The notes under the pieces were generated by a model that worked only from the letters and a program-made list of their open reading frames with translations, was not told the DNA's origin and made no database searches. This document shows, piece by piece, positions 17,030-26,803 of a stretch of 64,000 nt of DNA. Every line of letters begins with the position of its first letter. Within the stretch, counting starts at the first letter, position 1. The position numbers and the translations under genes were made by a program. Origin of the DNA: Alcaligenes endophyticus (GTDB taxonomy: Bacteria; Pseudomonadota; Gammaproteobacteria; Burkholderiales; Burkholderiaceae_B); NCBI RefSeq assembly GCF_026344035.1, contig NZ_JAPKND010000004.1, forward strand, positions 124,001 through 188,000. The letters are read 5' to 3'.

Positions 17030-18156
17030 TCCGACTCCTGCTCAACACGATAGATATCCCCTAATGCATGGCGCACTGCACGCTGTGTAATGCAACCTTG
17101 GAATCGCTCTTGTTCATCCACGCAGGGCAACCAAGAAACGTTATGGCGAAACATGCTGGAGACGGCAGAGCGTAAATCCTCTTCCATATATGTTTTACTA
17201 GGTAGACGCTCGTAATGCTCATGCACCAAACCACTTTTCTCGAGTATATCTTCCAAGTAAAGAGCCCCCCGCACAGCCTGTTGAGCATCGACGACCACCA
17301 TATAGGCCTGGCCATGCTCTTGCATCAGCCTTTGCGCATGAACTAGGGTTGATGCAAGCTGTACGGTAGGAGCGTGCACATCGATAACATCACTAACTCG
17401 TAATAGCCGCAGGCGCTTCAGGGTACGGTCATTGCCCAGAAACTCAGCCACAAACGGGCTAGCAGGATGCGCTAATAAGGTATCAGGAGTGGCGAACTGC
17501 TCCAGTTTACCTTCGCGAAAAATAGCGACTTTGTCGCCCATCTTCACTGCCTCATCAATATCATGGCTGACAAATAAAACCGTCTTGCGCAACACCTGTT
17601 GCATCTTCAAAAATTCATCTTGTATGCTTTCTCGGTTGATCGGATCAATCGCACCAAAGGGCTCATCCATCAGCAAAACCGGAGGATCTGCCGCTAAGGC
17701 ACGTGCTACACCCACCCGCTGTTGCTGCCCGCCAGATAGCTCCTTAGGGTAGCGCCGTAGAAACGTTGCAGGATCTAAGGCCATCATCTCTAGCATTTCG
17801 GCTGCTTTACGCTTGGCTTTTAACTTGTCCCAACCCAGTAGCTTAGGCACTACGCAAATATTTTCCTCTATTGTCATATTAGGAAAAAGCCCAATTTGCT
17901 GGATAACATACCCTATACTGCGCCTCAATTGCACCGTATCAATCTGTGCGGTATCGCGGCCGTTAATGAAAACCTTGCCTGAAGTCGGGGTAATGATGCG
18001 ATTAATCATTTTTAACGTGGTTGTCTTACCGCACCCTGATGGCCCTAACAGCACGCAAATTTCACCCTCGGGCACTTCCATGGATATTTGGTCTGCAGCG
18101 ATGACCTGACGCCCAGGCAAATCAAATATTTTGGTTAACTTATCTAATCGGATCAT
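17026..18156 (-). CDS. Osmoprotectant ABC transporter ATPase with CBS domains (OpuCA/YehX-like)
   Basis: 376-residue ATPase with an N-terminal nucleotide-binding domain (Walker A GPSGCGKTT near 34-42, [15 protein letters not shown], Walker B VLLMDEPFGAIDP, H-loop FVSHDIDEAVKMGD) and a C-terminal tandem CBS module from about residue 255. In OpuA-type systems the CBS module senses ionic strength or cyclic-di-AMP; whether it does so here is unknown. It lies between two permease genes. Confidence 0.92.
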   Translation of the reverse strand: MIRLDKLTKIFDLPGRQVIAADQISMEVPEGEICVLLGPSGCGKTTTLKMINRIITPTSGKVFINGRDTAQIDTVQLRRSIGYVIQQIGLFPNMTIEENICVVPKLLGWDKLKAKRKAAEMLEMMALDPATFLRRYPKELSGGQQQRVGVARALAADPPVLLMDEPFGAIDPINRESIQDEFLKMQQVLRKTVLFVSHDIDEAVKMGDKVAIFREGKLEQFATPDTLLAHPASPFVAEFLGNDRTLKRLRLLRVSDVIDVHAPTVQLASTLVHAQRLMQEHGQAYMVVVDAQQAVRGALYLEDILEKSGLVHEHYERLPSKTYMEEDLRSAVSSMFRHNVSWLPCVDEQERFQGCITQRAVRHALGDIYRVEQESE

Positions 18157-18186
18157 ATTTTTGCCTTGTTATATCCTTTTTATCAT

Positions 18187-18831
18187 TCACGCCCCTTTTG
18201 GCGTCCAGTAACGCTGTAAGGCTGCCAAGCTGTAATCGGCAAACACTGCCAATACACTGACAGCCAACGCCCCGGTGATCAGTTGTAGTCTGTCTGTTTG
18301 TGCAATCCCATTGCTGATAAAGTCTCCCAATCCCCCGGCACCGATGTAGGTGGCAATGGTCATAACACCAATATTCATCACCACTGCGATTCTTACTCCA
18401 GCCATAATCACCGGCATCGCAATAGGAATCTCCACACGACAAAGGCGCTGCCAAGGATGCATACCCATCCCCTTTGCTGCTTCCCGCAATGCTGGGTCAA
18501 GATTATGAATAGCCGAATGCGTGTTACGTATGATGGGTAGGAGCGAATACAGCAAGACAGCTACCATGGCAGGAACCGGGCCTACGCCGTACCCGATTGG
18601 TGACAGTAATGGAATCATCAGGCCAAATAGGGCTATCGAGGGAATCGTAATCATCACAGAAGCCATATACAGCACACAATCAGCCACCCGCTTGTGCTGA
18701 GTAATCGCAATACCTATTGGTACACCTAGTAATACGGCTAAACCTACCGCGATGCCCACCAAAGTAATGTGTTGCACAGTACGTGCCATCAAAACATCGA
18801 TATGGGCGAGGATAAAGCTCATAAGCTCCAC
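18187..18831 (-). CDS. Osmoprotectant ABC transporter permease (YehW/OpuCD-like)
   Basis: 214-residue inner-membrane permease with LLPIIRNTHSAIHNLDPALREAAKGMGM near 97-124, the conserved loop of this family, and about five transmembrane helices. It is the first gene of the operon. The start is GTG 18831, preceded by AAAAGG eight bases away; the in-frame ATG 18822 would leave GGAG only three bases upstream. The promoter must lie in the 520-base region to its right. Confidence 0.85.
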   Translation of the reverse strand: MELMSFILAHIDVLMARTVQHITLVGIAVGLAVLLGVPIGIAITQHKRVADCVLYMASVMITIPSIALFGLMIPLLSPIGYGVGPVPAMVAVLLYSLLPIIRNTHSAIHNLDPALREAAKGMGMHPWQRLCRVEIPIAMPVIMAGVRIAVVMNIGVMTIATYIGAGGLGDFISNGIAQTDRLQLITGALAVSVLAVFADYSLAALQRYWTPKGA

Positions 18832-19351
18832 AGAACCACCTTTTAACTCCTTCTTGCGTGCAATGGTAAGTCCACTCGTCGCCTGTGTTTGCCCAGCGCA
18901 TTATGACGGCAACGTGGACAGCCTCACCGCCAGTCTGCACTACACGGCACAGCGTTGGTCATTGAAGCCTGTTAACCCTAACCGTAGGGCCAGAAAAGTA
19001 TGGATAAGCCTCGCCAATTATCAGGGAGGCTAGCTAGAGGCATTGACGCCTGAGTTTTTACGCCACAATGGGTGAAAAGTAATAGATTTATTTTGTCGCC
19101 GTGGCGAACAACAAGAGGCGTAAATACGCGTTAATGCAGAACGTATAACAACACAATACGTTAAAACTTTAAGCAGCAAGGATTATAACATGCTGCAATA
19201 AGTCAAAAAAAACCGCTCAAGCAGTGCCTTACACAATCAAATATTCCAGGCACTCATAGCCACTTCACAAGAAGAACTGGATGGGCAGTAGTACGCGCTT
19301 TTTGCTAAGCCCACGCCAATCCACACACGCATCAGTCTTGGCATGAGGATG
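18832..19351. other. Intergenic region without recognisable gene
   Basis: 520 bases between the divergent start of the osmoprotectant operon and the 3' end of the minus-strand PaaY-like gene. I find no convincing coding frame, RNA gene or strong hairpin. The only weak dyad is GCAGC-N14-GCTGC near 19172-19195. It must contain the promoter of the osmoprotectant operon, but no clear -35/-10 pair stands out. Confidence 0.5.
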
Positions 19352-19942
19352 TCATTCAAGCGGAAATATCATATCCGTTGTTAAGCGTCGGCGATCAGGC
19401 TCAGGGGCGGTGAGAGGCTCCACTTGTTCCATGCTTTGCAGGCACCGTTGCGCCAAACGCTGATATAAACGAGTGCCAAAGTGCTTGCGATCAATGGTCG
19501 CTTGATCGAGCTGGCGAATGATTTGTGCGGGGGCGCCGGTCACGAGGCTATATGGCGGTATCTGCATACCTTTTTTCACAAAAGCCTGTGCCCCAATAAT
19601 ACTATTAGCCCCCACATCAGCATGATCCATTACCACCGCATTCATGCCCACCAACACATTCACTCCAATCGTGCAACCATGTAAAACGGCAGCATGCCCA
19701 ATGTGTCCGTCTTCGTGCACGACAGTATCTTGCCGATAGGTGCCATGGATAACACAGCCGTCCTGAACATTTGAGCCTGCTTTCATTTCGATACGCCCAT
19801 AATCACCACGCAAGCTTGCTAGGGGGCCGACATAGACGCCAGGCCCTATGATGACATCGCCGATCAAAACAGCAGTTGGATGAATGTAAGCGGTGGGGTG
19901 CACCACAGGAATAATGCCATCGATAGAATATATATTTTGCAT
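19352..19942 (-). CDS. Hexapeptide-repeat protein, PaaY/CaiE (gamma-carbonic-anhydrase) family
   Basis: 196-residue left-handed beta-helix protein. It opens with IYSIDGIIPVVHPTAYIHPTAVLIGDV and continues with isoleucine-patch repeats; HGTYR, HEDGHIGHAAVLHG place the three metal His of the gamma-carbonic anhydrase fold. The length equals E. coli PaaY (196 residues), whose activity is a thioesterase for ring-hydroxylated CoA intermediates; CaiE is the carnitine-operon paralogue. The frame is open to 20056, but ATG 19942 matches the family start. It is not next to paa or cai genes, so its role here is unresolved. Confidence 0.8.
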   Translation of the reverse strand: MQNIYSIDGIIPVVHPTAYIHPTAVLIGDVIIGPGVYVGPLASLRGDYGRIEMKAGSNVQDGCVIHGTYRQDTVVHEDGHIGHAAVLHGCTIGVNVLVGMNAVVMDHADVGANSIIGAQAFVKKGMQIPPYSLVTGAPAQIIRQLDQATIDRKHFGTRLYQRLAQRCLQSMEQVEPLTAPEPDRRRLTTDMIFPLE

Positions 19943-20092
19943 AACTTGTCTCAATAAGCTCCCGCTACTTAGGCGAGCGCATTGTTTTGAATTTACCTGA
20001 TTTAACCACAAATCATCACTCGTGATAGCAACGCTGTATTTACTTAGAGGGCACAATCCTCACTACACTCCTTTTACATTTTAAAAAAGCAA

Positions 20093-20116
20093 AGAAAACG
20101 GCGCCTCAGCGCCGAT
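20093..20116 (-). terminator. Terminator after small membrane protein gene
   Basis: Stem CGGCGC (20099-20104) with GCGCCG (20109-20114), loop CTCA. On the minus strand it is followed by TTTTCTTTGCTTTTTT, a good U-rich tail. Confidence 0.75.
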
Positions 20117-20134
20117 TCTGTCAATCTTTTGGTT

Positions 20135-20497
20135 CTAGGACACAGCCTGATTGTCGTTAAGACGCAAAAAGCCCTTCACAATTCTGTATATGTACCAGAT
20201 GCCAACGGCTGCCAGTAAAATGAACCCCACGCCTATCATAAGCAGTAAAGCGGATATTACCCCCCCTAGCAGCGTCCACCAGAAGGTCTTAATTTGCCAC
20301 TCAAAGTGACTTTCTAACCAAGTACCACGCATATCATCGCGTTTAACATAATTCATAATAATTGCCACGATACTAGGCAAGCCACCCATAAAAAGGCTTA
20401 ACGCATACAAGCCATAGATGACCATCGTTAAACGACGTTTAGCGTTTATTTCCTCAGTACTAGCTTGCGTGGTTGGCACCTGAGTATTGTTTTCCAT
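20135..20497 (-). CDS. Small integral membrane protein (DUF4870-like)
   Basis: 120-residue inner-membrane protein with a polar N-terminal 25 residues and three hydrophobic segments: near 28-49, 72-92 and a following ILLAAVGIWYIYRIVKGF. The HFEWQIKTFWW stretch between helices is typical of a widespread betaproteobacterial family of unknown function. ATG 20497 is chosen because GGGAGAG precedes it; ATG 20515 lacks a site. No functional prediction is possible. Confidence 0.7.
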   Translation of the reverse strand: MENNTQVPTTQASTEEINAKRRLTMVIYGLYALSLFMGGLPSIVAIIMNYVKRDDMRGTWLESHFEWQIKTFWWTLLGGVISALLLMIGVGFILLAAVGIWYIYRIVKGFLRLNDNQAVS

Positions 20498-20555
20498 ACC
20501 ACTCTCCCATGACAAATAATAAAGTCGGAATTATAAACTAAGGCTGATGACCCCG

Positions 20556-21413
20556 TTATTGCAGCTCAGCAAGTAACTGTGTACTGGTGCTTAGGCGTAG
20601 CCCCTGCTTTTTAGCTTGCTGCAAAAAAATCTGATAGTCGTCTTCAAAACCACTAATCACGCTGACACAATCTTCTAACAACACATAACGCGACAAGTCC
20701 CCGTCCCGTCCGTATTGCACAATATGCTCTAAGGTGCAGCGCACACAATGGGACGCTGCCTCACCGCCTACAATCACCATATCCGAAGCCTCTAAGCTGT
20801 TCAATAAAGTCTGGTTAAGCTGACTGGCTGGATCGGCCACATCGGGCACCTCGGCCACTAAAGCACTGTAATGCTCAGTATAGGGACTCATACCTTTTAA
20901 GACCTTCGCTACAGGTATACCGCTCATTGCCTCCCACCCATGAAGGGCTCTCAATATATCAGCATGCACTTGATGCCCCCACGTACCCACTTCACAATGG
21001 GCAGGCCATACCATGTGGGTGAAACGGCCTTGCTGCTCTAGTGCCAATAAATAATCCATAACAATAGTCTTGAATGCTGAATGTCGCACGCGATAACGCC
21101 CTTGCTGCACGTCTTGTGCCCGTACGGGGGTAAAAGCGGGTAGCTCACCACCGTCTTGCGCTAACCACATACTAGGACGTTCAATGGATACGCCCAGGTG
21201 GGAATCCAAGGTGACGGTAATCCTATCCAAAGAGTTAGCAGCTCGTTCAACAAAGCGTGCTAAACGCTGCATATCAGCATGAGCACCTACGATAGGCAAA
21301 CTAGGCTGCAGGCGCGCTCCTGTTTTAGAAAGCGGGTCTACTGCCCAGTAAGACGGCGGCAAATCACAAAAATCATTTTGTGGATCAATAATCAGCATAT
21401 GCTTACTACTCAT
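20556..21413 (-). CDS. Isochorismatase-fold cysteine hydrolase (nicotinamidase-like)
   Basis: 285-residue cytoplasmic alpha/beta hydrolase of the isochorismatase/nicotinamidase superfamily. The nucleophile Asp lies in IDPQNDFCD near residue 9-17, VTLDSH near 67 marks the metal/substrate loop, VWPAHCEVGTWG near 135 matches the W-P-x-H-C motif of PncA-type enzymes, and GEAASHCVRCT near 215 carries the catalytic Cys. At about 285 residues it is longer than typical PncA (about 210), with inserted segments. Nicotinamidase is plausible; another amide could be the substrate. GGAGG precedes the ATG. Confidence 0.78.
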   Translation of the reverse strand: MSSKHMLIIDPQNDFCDLPPSYWAVDPLSKTGARLQPSLPIVGAHADMQRLARFVERAANSLDRITVTLDSHLGVSIERPSMWLAQDGGELPAFTPVRAQDVQQGRYRVRHSAFKTIVMDYLLALEQQGRFTHMVWPAHCEVGTWGHQVHADILRALHGWEAMSGIPVAKVLKGMSPYTEHYSALVAEVPDVADPASQLNQTLLNSLEASDMVIVGGEAASHCVRCTLEHIVQYGRDGDLSRYVLLEDCVSVISGFEDDYQIFLQQAKKQGLRLSTSTQLLAELQ

Positions 21414-21761
21414 AGGTCCTCCACTTTATAGGTGTGAACAATCAAGCTTGTCGGCCGGTAGAAAAGGCAAACCATTTTATTCGTTTAAAAATAAGCTGCT
21501 TCTTGTCATAAACAGGGCGACAACCTGCTTAACTATACAGGCCTGAATCAAGCCTGAGTCTTTCCGTTACCGCTGCGGCGGAATACGCTTTATGCTATAC
21601 CAGCGTAAACCCTAGGTATATCAATTGTGCATAGAGTATCCCAATCAAAGAATTAGTTGTATCAAGAAATCGGGCTTATTGTATAGATACATAGGAAAGA
21701 TTTTGTATAGGTATCAGACATTTGCCTCATCGTCTTGATAGCTTAAGCACTACTAATATAT
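21414..21761. promoter_or_regulatory. Divergent region upstream of the S41/peptide importer operon with repeats
   Basis: 348 bases without a gene. Near the operon start are two direct repeats, TTGTATAGATAC (21679-21690) and TTGTATAGGTATC (21703-21715), 24 bases apart (about two helical turns), each with a GTAT/ATAC dyad. Upstream, TATACC-N12-GGTATA adds another dyad near 21597-21620. These are candidate operator sites, possibly for the LysR protein of the same locus. A clear -10/-35 pair was not found. Confidence 0.45.
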
Positions 21762-23270
21762 ATGACTGCCATGCCTACTGCATCGACTGTTTTCGATGGT
21801 TTTTCTCATCAGGCGTCTCGGGCCAGCTACTCTACTTGCACCCCGCATACCGTTGCTCTGAGCCCTGCCCTAGATAAAAGCGCTTACCCGCTCTTAAGCC
21901 GTGAGCACGCCAATGCTGACTTGACGCAACTGACACAATTCATTGCCGAGCGCTCATCGTATGCTTTGTCGGTTAGCTTTCCCTACCGAACAGTGCTCGA
22001 CAGCGTACGAGCGACACTTCCCGACACAGTACAAGTTGAGCAAATCGCCCTGCTTACCCAAAAAATACTGCAAGAAATTGGGGATGCTCACGGGCGCTTG
22101 GTCAACATAGAACAGTACATTCCTGCCGTTTTTAGCCCTGTGTGTTTCGGGCGTGTCGGTCGTTTATGTTTTGCCTATGATCCTGTACAACGCGAGCTAT
22201 TAGACCCGCTCTACCCTTACGTACACAGTATAGATGGCCTTCCCATTGACAGTTGGCTAGCCTGTGCTGATGCACTAAGCGCTGGCACCTATGGCTCTAG
22301 CTCGTCAAAAACGTTGCGTGGTTTTCTATTTATGCGCTACATAGGTCTACTGCGTAATGAGTTAGGCCTACCCCAACGCGACATACTGCGCATAAGCTTA
22401 CGTAATACAAATGATGATGCCTTAGTCGAGCACCAGGTGAGCTTAAGTGAACAGCTCATCACACCGCCTGCGCCGCTCAATCTACCCAAAGAAAGTCGTA
22501 TGTTGGATAACAATATTGCGTATCTACGCATTTACTCCCAACATGATGACGCCCTGCCTCCGCTGATTCATGCCAACATGGCGCGCTTTAAAGATAGCCG
22601 CGCCCTGATTATTGATGCACGTCAGTGTGGTGGCGGCGTCAGAGATAACCTCTTGGCGCTGTTCCCTTACTTTATGGCGCCAAACTCTGCGCCCTACATA
22701 GCCAACGTTTGCAAACTACGCATCCCTAAGGGCCAGGAGCCAGAGTTTAATCCTATAGGTCAGCTCGATACCTGGGATAAAAAGGTGCCCTATCGTCATG
22801 ACCCTATGGTCGCTGCCAAGGACATTGCAGCCTTAGAGCAATTCTTGTCTACGTTTCAACCCGTGTGGGAGCCCCCTCCCAAAGCATTTAGTGACTGGTA
22901 CTTCATGGCATTGCGTCCTGATAGTCAAAAGTACTACTACGACAAGCCCGTTTACCTAATGGTGGACTGGGGGGTTGGCAGTGCTGGCGACATTTTCAGT
23001 TCCAGCTTTAAAGATTGGGGCAATATCCAATTGGTTGGCATGCCAACCAATGGCCGCAGTGGCAACGCCATAACATTCACACTGCCGCACAGCCAAGTAA
23101 GTTTCATGCTCTCTACGATGGCTTCGTTCCAAAAAGATGGGCAATTATACGAAGGGACAGGTGTGAGTCCTGACTATCACCTTGCCCACACGATTCAAGA
23201 CTGGCTGGGACACACAGATAGCCAACTAGAACGCACCCAGCTGCTGATTCAACAACAGCTTGATGTTTAA
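21762..23270 (+). CDS. S41-family (tail-specific-protease-like) peptidase without signal peptide
   Basis: 502-residue protein with a C-terminal S41 domain. The core shows LIIDARQCGGGVRDN near 282-296, then DWGVGSAGDIFSSSF near 402-416 with S407 as predicted nucleophile, and a C-terminal GTGVSPDY. There is no Sec signal or lipobox, although most S41 enzymes are exported, so it should be cytoplasmic. It is the first gene before a complete peptide importer, 25 bases from the ATPase gene, suggesting it trims imported peptides. ATG 21762 has no strong ribosome site; ATG 21771 is an alternative. Confidence 0.78.
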   Translation: MTAMPTASTVFDGFSHQASRASYSTCTPHTVALSPALDKSAYPLLSREHANADLTQLTQFIAERSSYALSVSFPYRTVLDSVRATLPDTVQVEQIALLTQKILQEIGDAHGRLVNIEQYIPAVFSPVCFGRVGRLCFAYDPVQRELLDPLYPYVHSIDGLPIDSWLACADALSAGTYGSSSSKTLRGFLFMRYIGLLRNELGLPQRDILRISLRNTNDDALVEHQVSLSEQLITPPAPLNLPKESRMLDNNIAYLRIYSQHDDALPPLIHANMARFKDSRALIIDARQCGGGVRDNLLALFPYFMAPNSAPYIANVCKLRIPKGQEPEFNPIGQLDTWDKKVPYRHDPMVAAKDIAALEQFLSTFQPVWEPPPKAFSDWYFMALRPDSQKYYYDKPVYLMVDWGVGSAGDIFSSSFKDWGNIQLVGMPTNGRSGNAITFTLPHSQVSFMLSTMASFQKDGQLYEGTGVSPDYHLAHTIQDWLGHTDSQLERTQLLIQQQLDV

Positions 23271-23295
23271 ACATGTACCTATTTACTGACGCAAC

Positions 23296-25149
23296 ATGAC
23301 TACGCCAATCGTTCTACAAGAAAAGCAAGTTCTCGCTGTTGAGAATCTGAGCGTGCAATTTAGCCGCAATCAGAAAACAGTTGATGCGGTCAAGCATTTA
23401 AGCTTCACCGTCGCTCAAGGTGAAACACTTGCCATCGTCGGAGAGTCAGGCTCAGGAAAGTCTGTCACCTCGTTATCATTGATGCGCTTGGTGGAACATG
23501 GAGGTGGAAAAATCACCCATGGCAACATGAGTCTGCGTCGCCGCAATCAAGAGATTGTGCGTTTAGATCAAGCCAATAATACGTTGATGCGAAGCATACG
23601 TGGCGCCGACATGGCCATGATTTTCCAAGAGCCCATGACTTCGCTGAACCCTGTATTTACCGTCGGCGAGCAAATTGCAGAGTCTATTCGCTTACACCAA
23701 GGCTTAACCGCCTCCGCAGCGCATGCGGCCGTATTACGTATGCTGGACCAAGTACGTATTCCGGACGCGCAGTCAGTTATAGGCCGTTTTCCTCATCAAC
23801 TATCAGGCGGTATGCGCCAACGAGTCATGATTGCCATGGCTTTAGCCTGTAAACCTGCCCTACTTATTGCTGACGAACCTACGACCGCCTTAGATGTCAC
23901 GATACAAGCGCAAATTTTGCAGTTGATCCGGGAATTGCAAAAAGAAATGCAAATGGGCGTCATCTTCATCACCCACGATATGGGGGTAGTGGCCGAAGTA
24001 GCTGATCGCGTGTTGGTGATGTATCGCGGTGATAAAGTTGAAGAAGGCAACACTGAGGGCGTGTTCAGTACCCCCCAGCACCCCTATACTCGGGCACTGC
24101 TCTCTGCCGTACCCAAACTGGGCTCCATGCATGGCACCATTTTGCCTGCACCCTTTGAGCTCATTCAAGTGGATGCACGCCAAGCCGACACTGAACCGGT
24201 AATTGTACAAGCCAAGGCCCCCGACTACAGTGCCGAGCCTATTCTACAAGTACAAAATTTAAGCACTCGCTTTGATATTCGCACCGGACTGCTCAATCGA
24301 GTCACCAAGCGCGTTCATGCGGTAGAACACATTAGTTTTGACCTGTGGGCTGGCGAGACACTTGCCTTAGTAGGTGAGTCGGGCTGCGGTAAATCTACCA
24401 CTGGCCGATCTTTACTCAAACTGGTGAACAGCCAAGCGGGGAAAATAATCTTCGATGGTCATGACATCAGTGACTTGAAGGGCCCTCAACTGCAGCAGCT
24501 TCGCCGCAATATACAATTTATTTTTCAGGATCCCTATGCCTCGCTCGACCCTAGGCTAACCGTGGGTTACTCCATTATGGAACCTCTGTTAATTCACAAG
24601 GTGATGAGCCGTGCACAAGCACAACAACGAGTGACTGAGCTTTTAGAGCGTGTTGGCTTACCTGCTAATGCTGCCAAGCGTTATCCGCACGAGTTCTCAG
24701 GTGGGCAACGTCAGCGTATTTGCATTGCACGGGCTTTAGCGCTGAATCCTAAAGTGGTAATCGCTGACGAATCAGTGGCCGCACTGGATGTCTCAATTCA
24801 AGCCCAAATTGTTAATTTAATGATGGGGCTACAACAGGAGCTTGGTGTCTCGTTCTTGTTTATCTCACACGATATGGCAGTGGTTGAGCGTGTCAGTCAC
24901 CGTGTAGCAGTGATGTATCTGGGACAGATTGTTGAGATTGGCCCACGCAATGCTATTTTTGAAAACCCCCAGCACCCGTACACCAAAAAGCTGATGTCAG
25001 CTGTACCCGTGGCTGACCCTACTCGTCGAACAATGAGCCGCCAATTGCAAGTGGACGAAATCCCTAGTCCAGTAAGAGCCATTGGTGACGAGCCCGCTAT
25101 CCTGACGCTAGAGGATATCGGAAACGGACATTTTGTTGCGCGCAGCTAA
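23296..25149 (+). CDS. Peptide ABC transporter, fused double ATPase (GsiA/DppDF-like)
   Basis: 617-residue cytoplasmic ATPase with two tandem nucleotide-binding domains. First domain: GESGSGKS near 51-58, [30 protein letters not shown]. Second domain: GESGCGKST near 361-369, [30 protein letters not shown]. Each ends with the HPYT oligopeptide-binding element ([20 protein letters not shown]). The fusion replaces the separate DppD and DppF of E. coli, as in GsiA. It drives the adjacent importer. Confidence 0.93.
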   Translation: MTTPIVLQEKQVLAVENLSVQFSRNQKTVDAVKHLSFTVAQGETLAIVGESGSGKSVTSLSLMRLVEHGGGKITHGNMSLRRRNQEIVRLDQANNTLMRSIRGADMAMIFQEPMTSLNPVFTVGEQIAESIRLHQGLTASAAHAAVLRMLDQVRIPDAQSVIGRFPHQLSGGMRQRVMIAMALACKPALLIADEPTTALDVTIQAQILQLIRELQKEMQMGVIFITHDMGVVAEVADRVLVMYRGDKVEEGNTEGVFSTPQHPYTRALLSAVPKLGSMHGTILPAPFELIQVDARQADTEPVIVQAKAPDYSAEPILQVQNLSTRFDIRTGLLNRVTKRVHAVEHISFDLWAGETLALVGESGCGKSTTGRSLLKLVNSQAGKIIFDGHDISDLKGPQLQQLRRNIQFIFQDPYASLDPRLTVGYSIMEPLLIHKVMSRAQAQQRVTELLERVGLPANAAKRYPHEFSGGQRQRICIARALALNPKVVIADESVAALDVSIQAQIVNLMMGLQQELGVSFLFISHDMAVVERVSHRVAVMYLGQIVEIGPRNAIFENPQHPYTKKLMSAVPVADPTRRTMSRQLQVDEIPSPVRAIGDEPAILTLEDIGNGHFVARS

Positions 25150-25188
25150 GCGCGATTTTCTTCACTTTCCATCGCAGGTAAAGACCCT

Positions 25189-26739
25189 ATGAAAATCTTT
25201 AAACCTAAAGCAGCTCTATTAGCCGCCGCGCTATGTGTAGGAACGTTAAACGCCCCGCTAAGCCTGGCAGCCGATAAACAAGTTACCCTGGCCATTTCCT
25301 CTGCCATTGAGTCACTTGACCCCTACAACACTAACAGCTCGATCACTCGATCAGTCAGCAAGTCAATTTATGAGGGCTTGTTCGAGTTCGATCAGAATCT
25401 TAAGATTCAAAAGGTACTGGCTGAAGACTATTCAGTAAGTGAAGACGGCTTGGTGTACACGATCAAACTACGCCAAGGTGTTAAATTCCATGACGACACC
25501 GACTTTACAGCCAATGCCGTTAAGGTCACCTTTGACCGCGTCTTAGATAAAGCCAATGGATTGTCACGCTGGAGTCAGTTTAGCCTTATCAAAGAAGTGA
25601 ACGTCATTGATGAGCACACTGTAGATTTTGTGCTCGAAAAACCGTTCTCCGCTTTTTTAAGTACCTTAGCGCATGCTGCCGCCATGATTATCTCGCCTGC
25701 CGCGCTAGAAAAATATGGCAATAAAGATATCGCCTCCCATCCTGTGGGCACAGGCCCTTTTAAATTCCTCGAATGGCGCCCATCTGAGCACGTTAAAGTA
25801 GAAAAATTCGATCATTACTGGCGCACCGGCTGGCCTAAAGTAGACGGATTAACGTTCCGTTTTGTAACCGATAACAATACTCGCTCTTCAGTGATTCAGA
25901 CTGGCGAAGCGCAATTTGCCTACCCTATTCCTTATGAGCAAGCCAAGCTACTAGAGAAAGCTAAAAACATTGAAATCGTCGCTACCCCATCGGTGTCCGA
26001 TACCTACGTAGCGCTGAACTATCAAGTCAAACCCTTTAACGACATTCGTGTTCGTCAGGCTCTGAACTACGCCGTTAACAAAGAGGCTCTAGCTAAAGTG
26101 GCTTACGCTGGGTACGCGCGCCCAATGGAAGGAGTAATACCTCAAGGCGTACAGTACGCGCAAAAAATGGATCCATGGCCATACGACCCCGCCAAAGCGC
26201 GTGAACTACTTAAGGAAGCGGGTTACGCAGACGGCTTTAGCGTGCCGCTCTGGTCTGGCTATAACGATGGCACCGCTACGAAAGTCGTGCAGTTCTTACA
26301 ACAGCAATTGGCACAAGTTGGCGTAAAAACATCCATCGAAATTTTGGAAGCGGGCCAACGAGTCGCACGGGTTAAGCAGGTATCTAATCCAGAAACCGCT
26401 GGCAACCGCATGTATTACATTGGTTGGGCCTCGTCCACCGGTGAGGCTGATTGGGTCCTGCGTCCTTTATTGGCCACTTCTTCTTGGGTACCTGCATTCG
26501 AGAACAATGCTTACTACTCCAACGAGTTAGTCGATAAGGCCATTGAGGCCTCGTTGCTGACCACCGACGAAGCAGAGAAAACAGCTCAGTACAAAATGGC
26601 TCAAGAACAAGTTTGGGCAGATGCACCATGGATTTTCTTGGTAACTCGCGATCACGTTTATGGCCAAAGCGACAAGCTGAAAGGTATGTACGTTATGCCT
26701 GATGGCAACTTCTACTACCCTGAAATCGAATTGCAATAA
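25189..26739 (+). CDS. Peptide-type ABC transporter substrate-binding protein (SBP_bac_5, GsiB/DppA-like)
   Basis: 516-residue periplasmic protein; signal peptide 1-27 ends in SLA. The mature domain has the family-5 marks IESLDPYNTNSSI near 40, GLVYTIKLRQGVKFHDDTDFTANAVK near 85-112, and HPVGTGPFKFLEW near 184-196. It resembles the glutathione/dipeptide binding group, so short peptides are likely ligands. It is the third gene of the operon and is followed by a GC hairpin. Confidence 0.9.
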   Translation: MKIFKPKAALLAAALCVGTLNAPLSLAADKQVTLAISSAIESLDPYNTNSSITRSVSKSIYEGLFEFDQNLKIQKVLAEDYSVSEDGLVYTIKLRQGVKFHDDTDFTANAVKVTFDRVLDKANGLSRWSQFSLIKEVNVIDEHTVDFVLEKPFSAFLSTLAHAAAMIISPAALEKYGNKDIASHPVGTGPFKFLEWRPSEHVKVEKFDHYWRTGWPKVDGLTFRFVTDNNTRSSVIQTGEAQFAYPIPYEQAKLLEKAKNIEIVATPSVSDTYVALNYQVKPFNDIRVRQALNYAVNKEALAKVAYAGYARPMEGVIPQGVQYAQKMDPWPYDPAKARELLKEAGYADGFSVPLWSGYNDGTATKVVQFLQQQLAQVGVKTSIEILEAGQRVARVKQVSNPETAGNRMYYIGWASSTGEADWVLRPLLATSSWVPAFENNAYYSNELVDKAIEASLLTTDEAEKTAQYKMAQEQVWADAPWIFLVTRDHVYGQSDKLKGMYVMPDGNFYYPEIELQ

Positions 26740-26765
26740 CGCGACTAGATTACTTTGTCATTAAC

Positions 26766-26781
26766 GGGAGGGTTGCCTCCC
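26766..26781 (+). repeat. Intercistronic hairpin after the binding-protein gene
   Basis: GGGAGG (26766-26771), loop GTTG, CCTCCC (26776-26781), all G-C pairs, without a U-tract. It probably stabilises the binding-protein message relative to the downstream permease message. Confidence 0.6.
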
Positions 26782-26803
26782 CTCCCAGCCTGCGCATCAC
26801 ATC

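Noticed and set aside
18752-19033. 93-codon plus-strand frame spanning the osmoprotectant permease start
   Set aside because: Half is antisense to the permease; the rest shows no conserved features.
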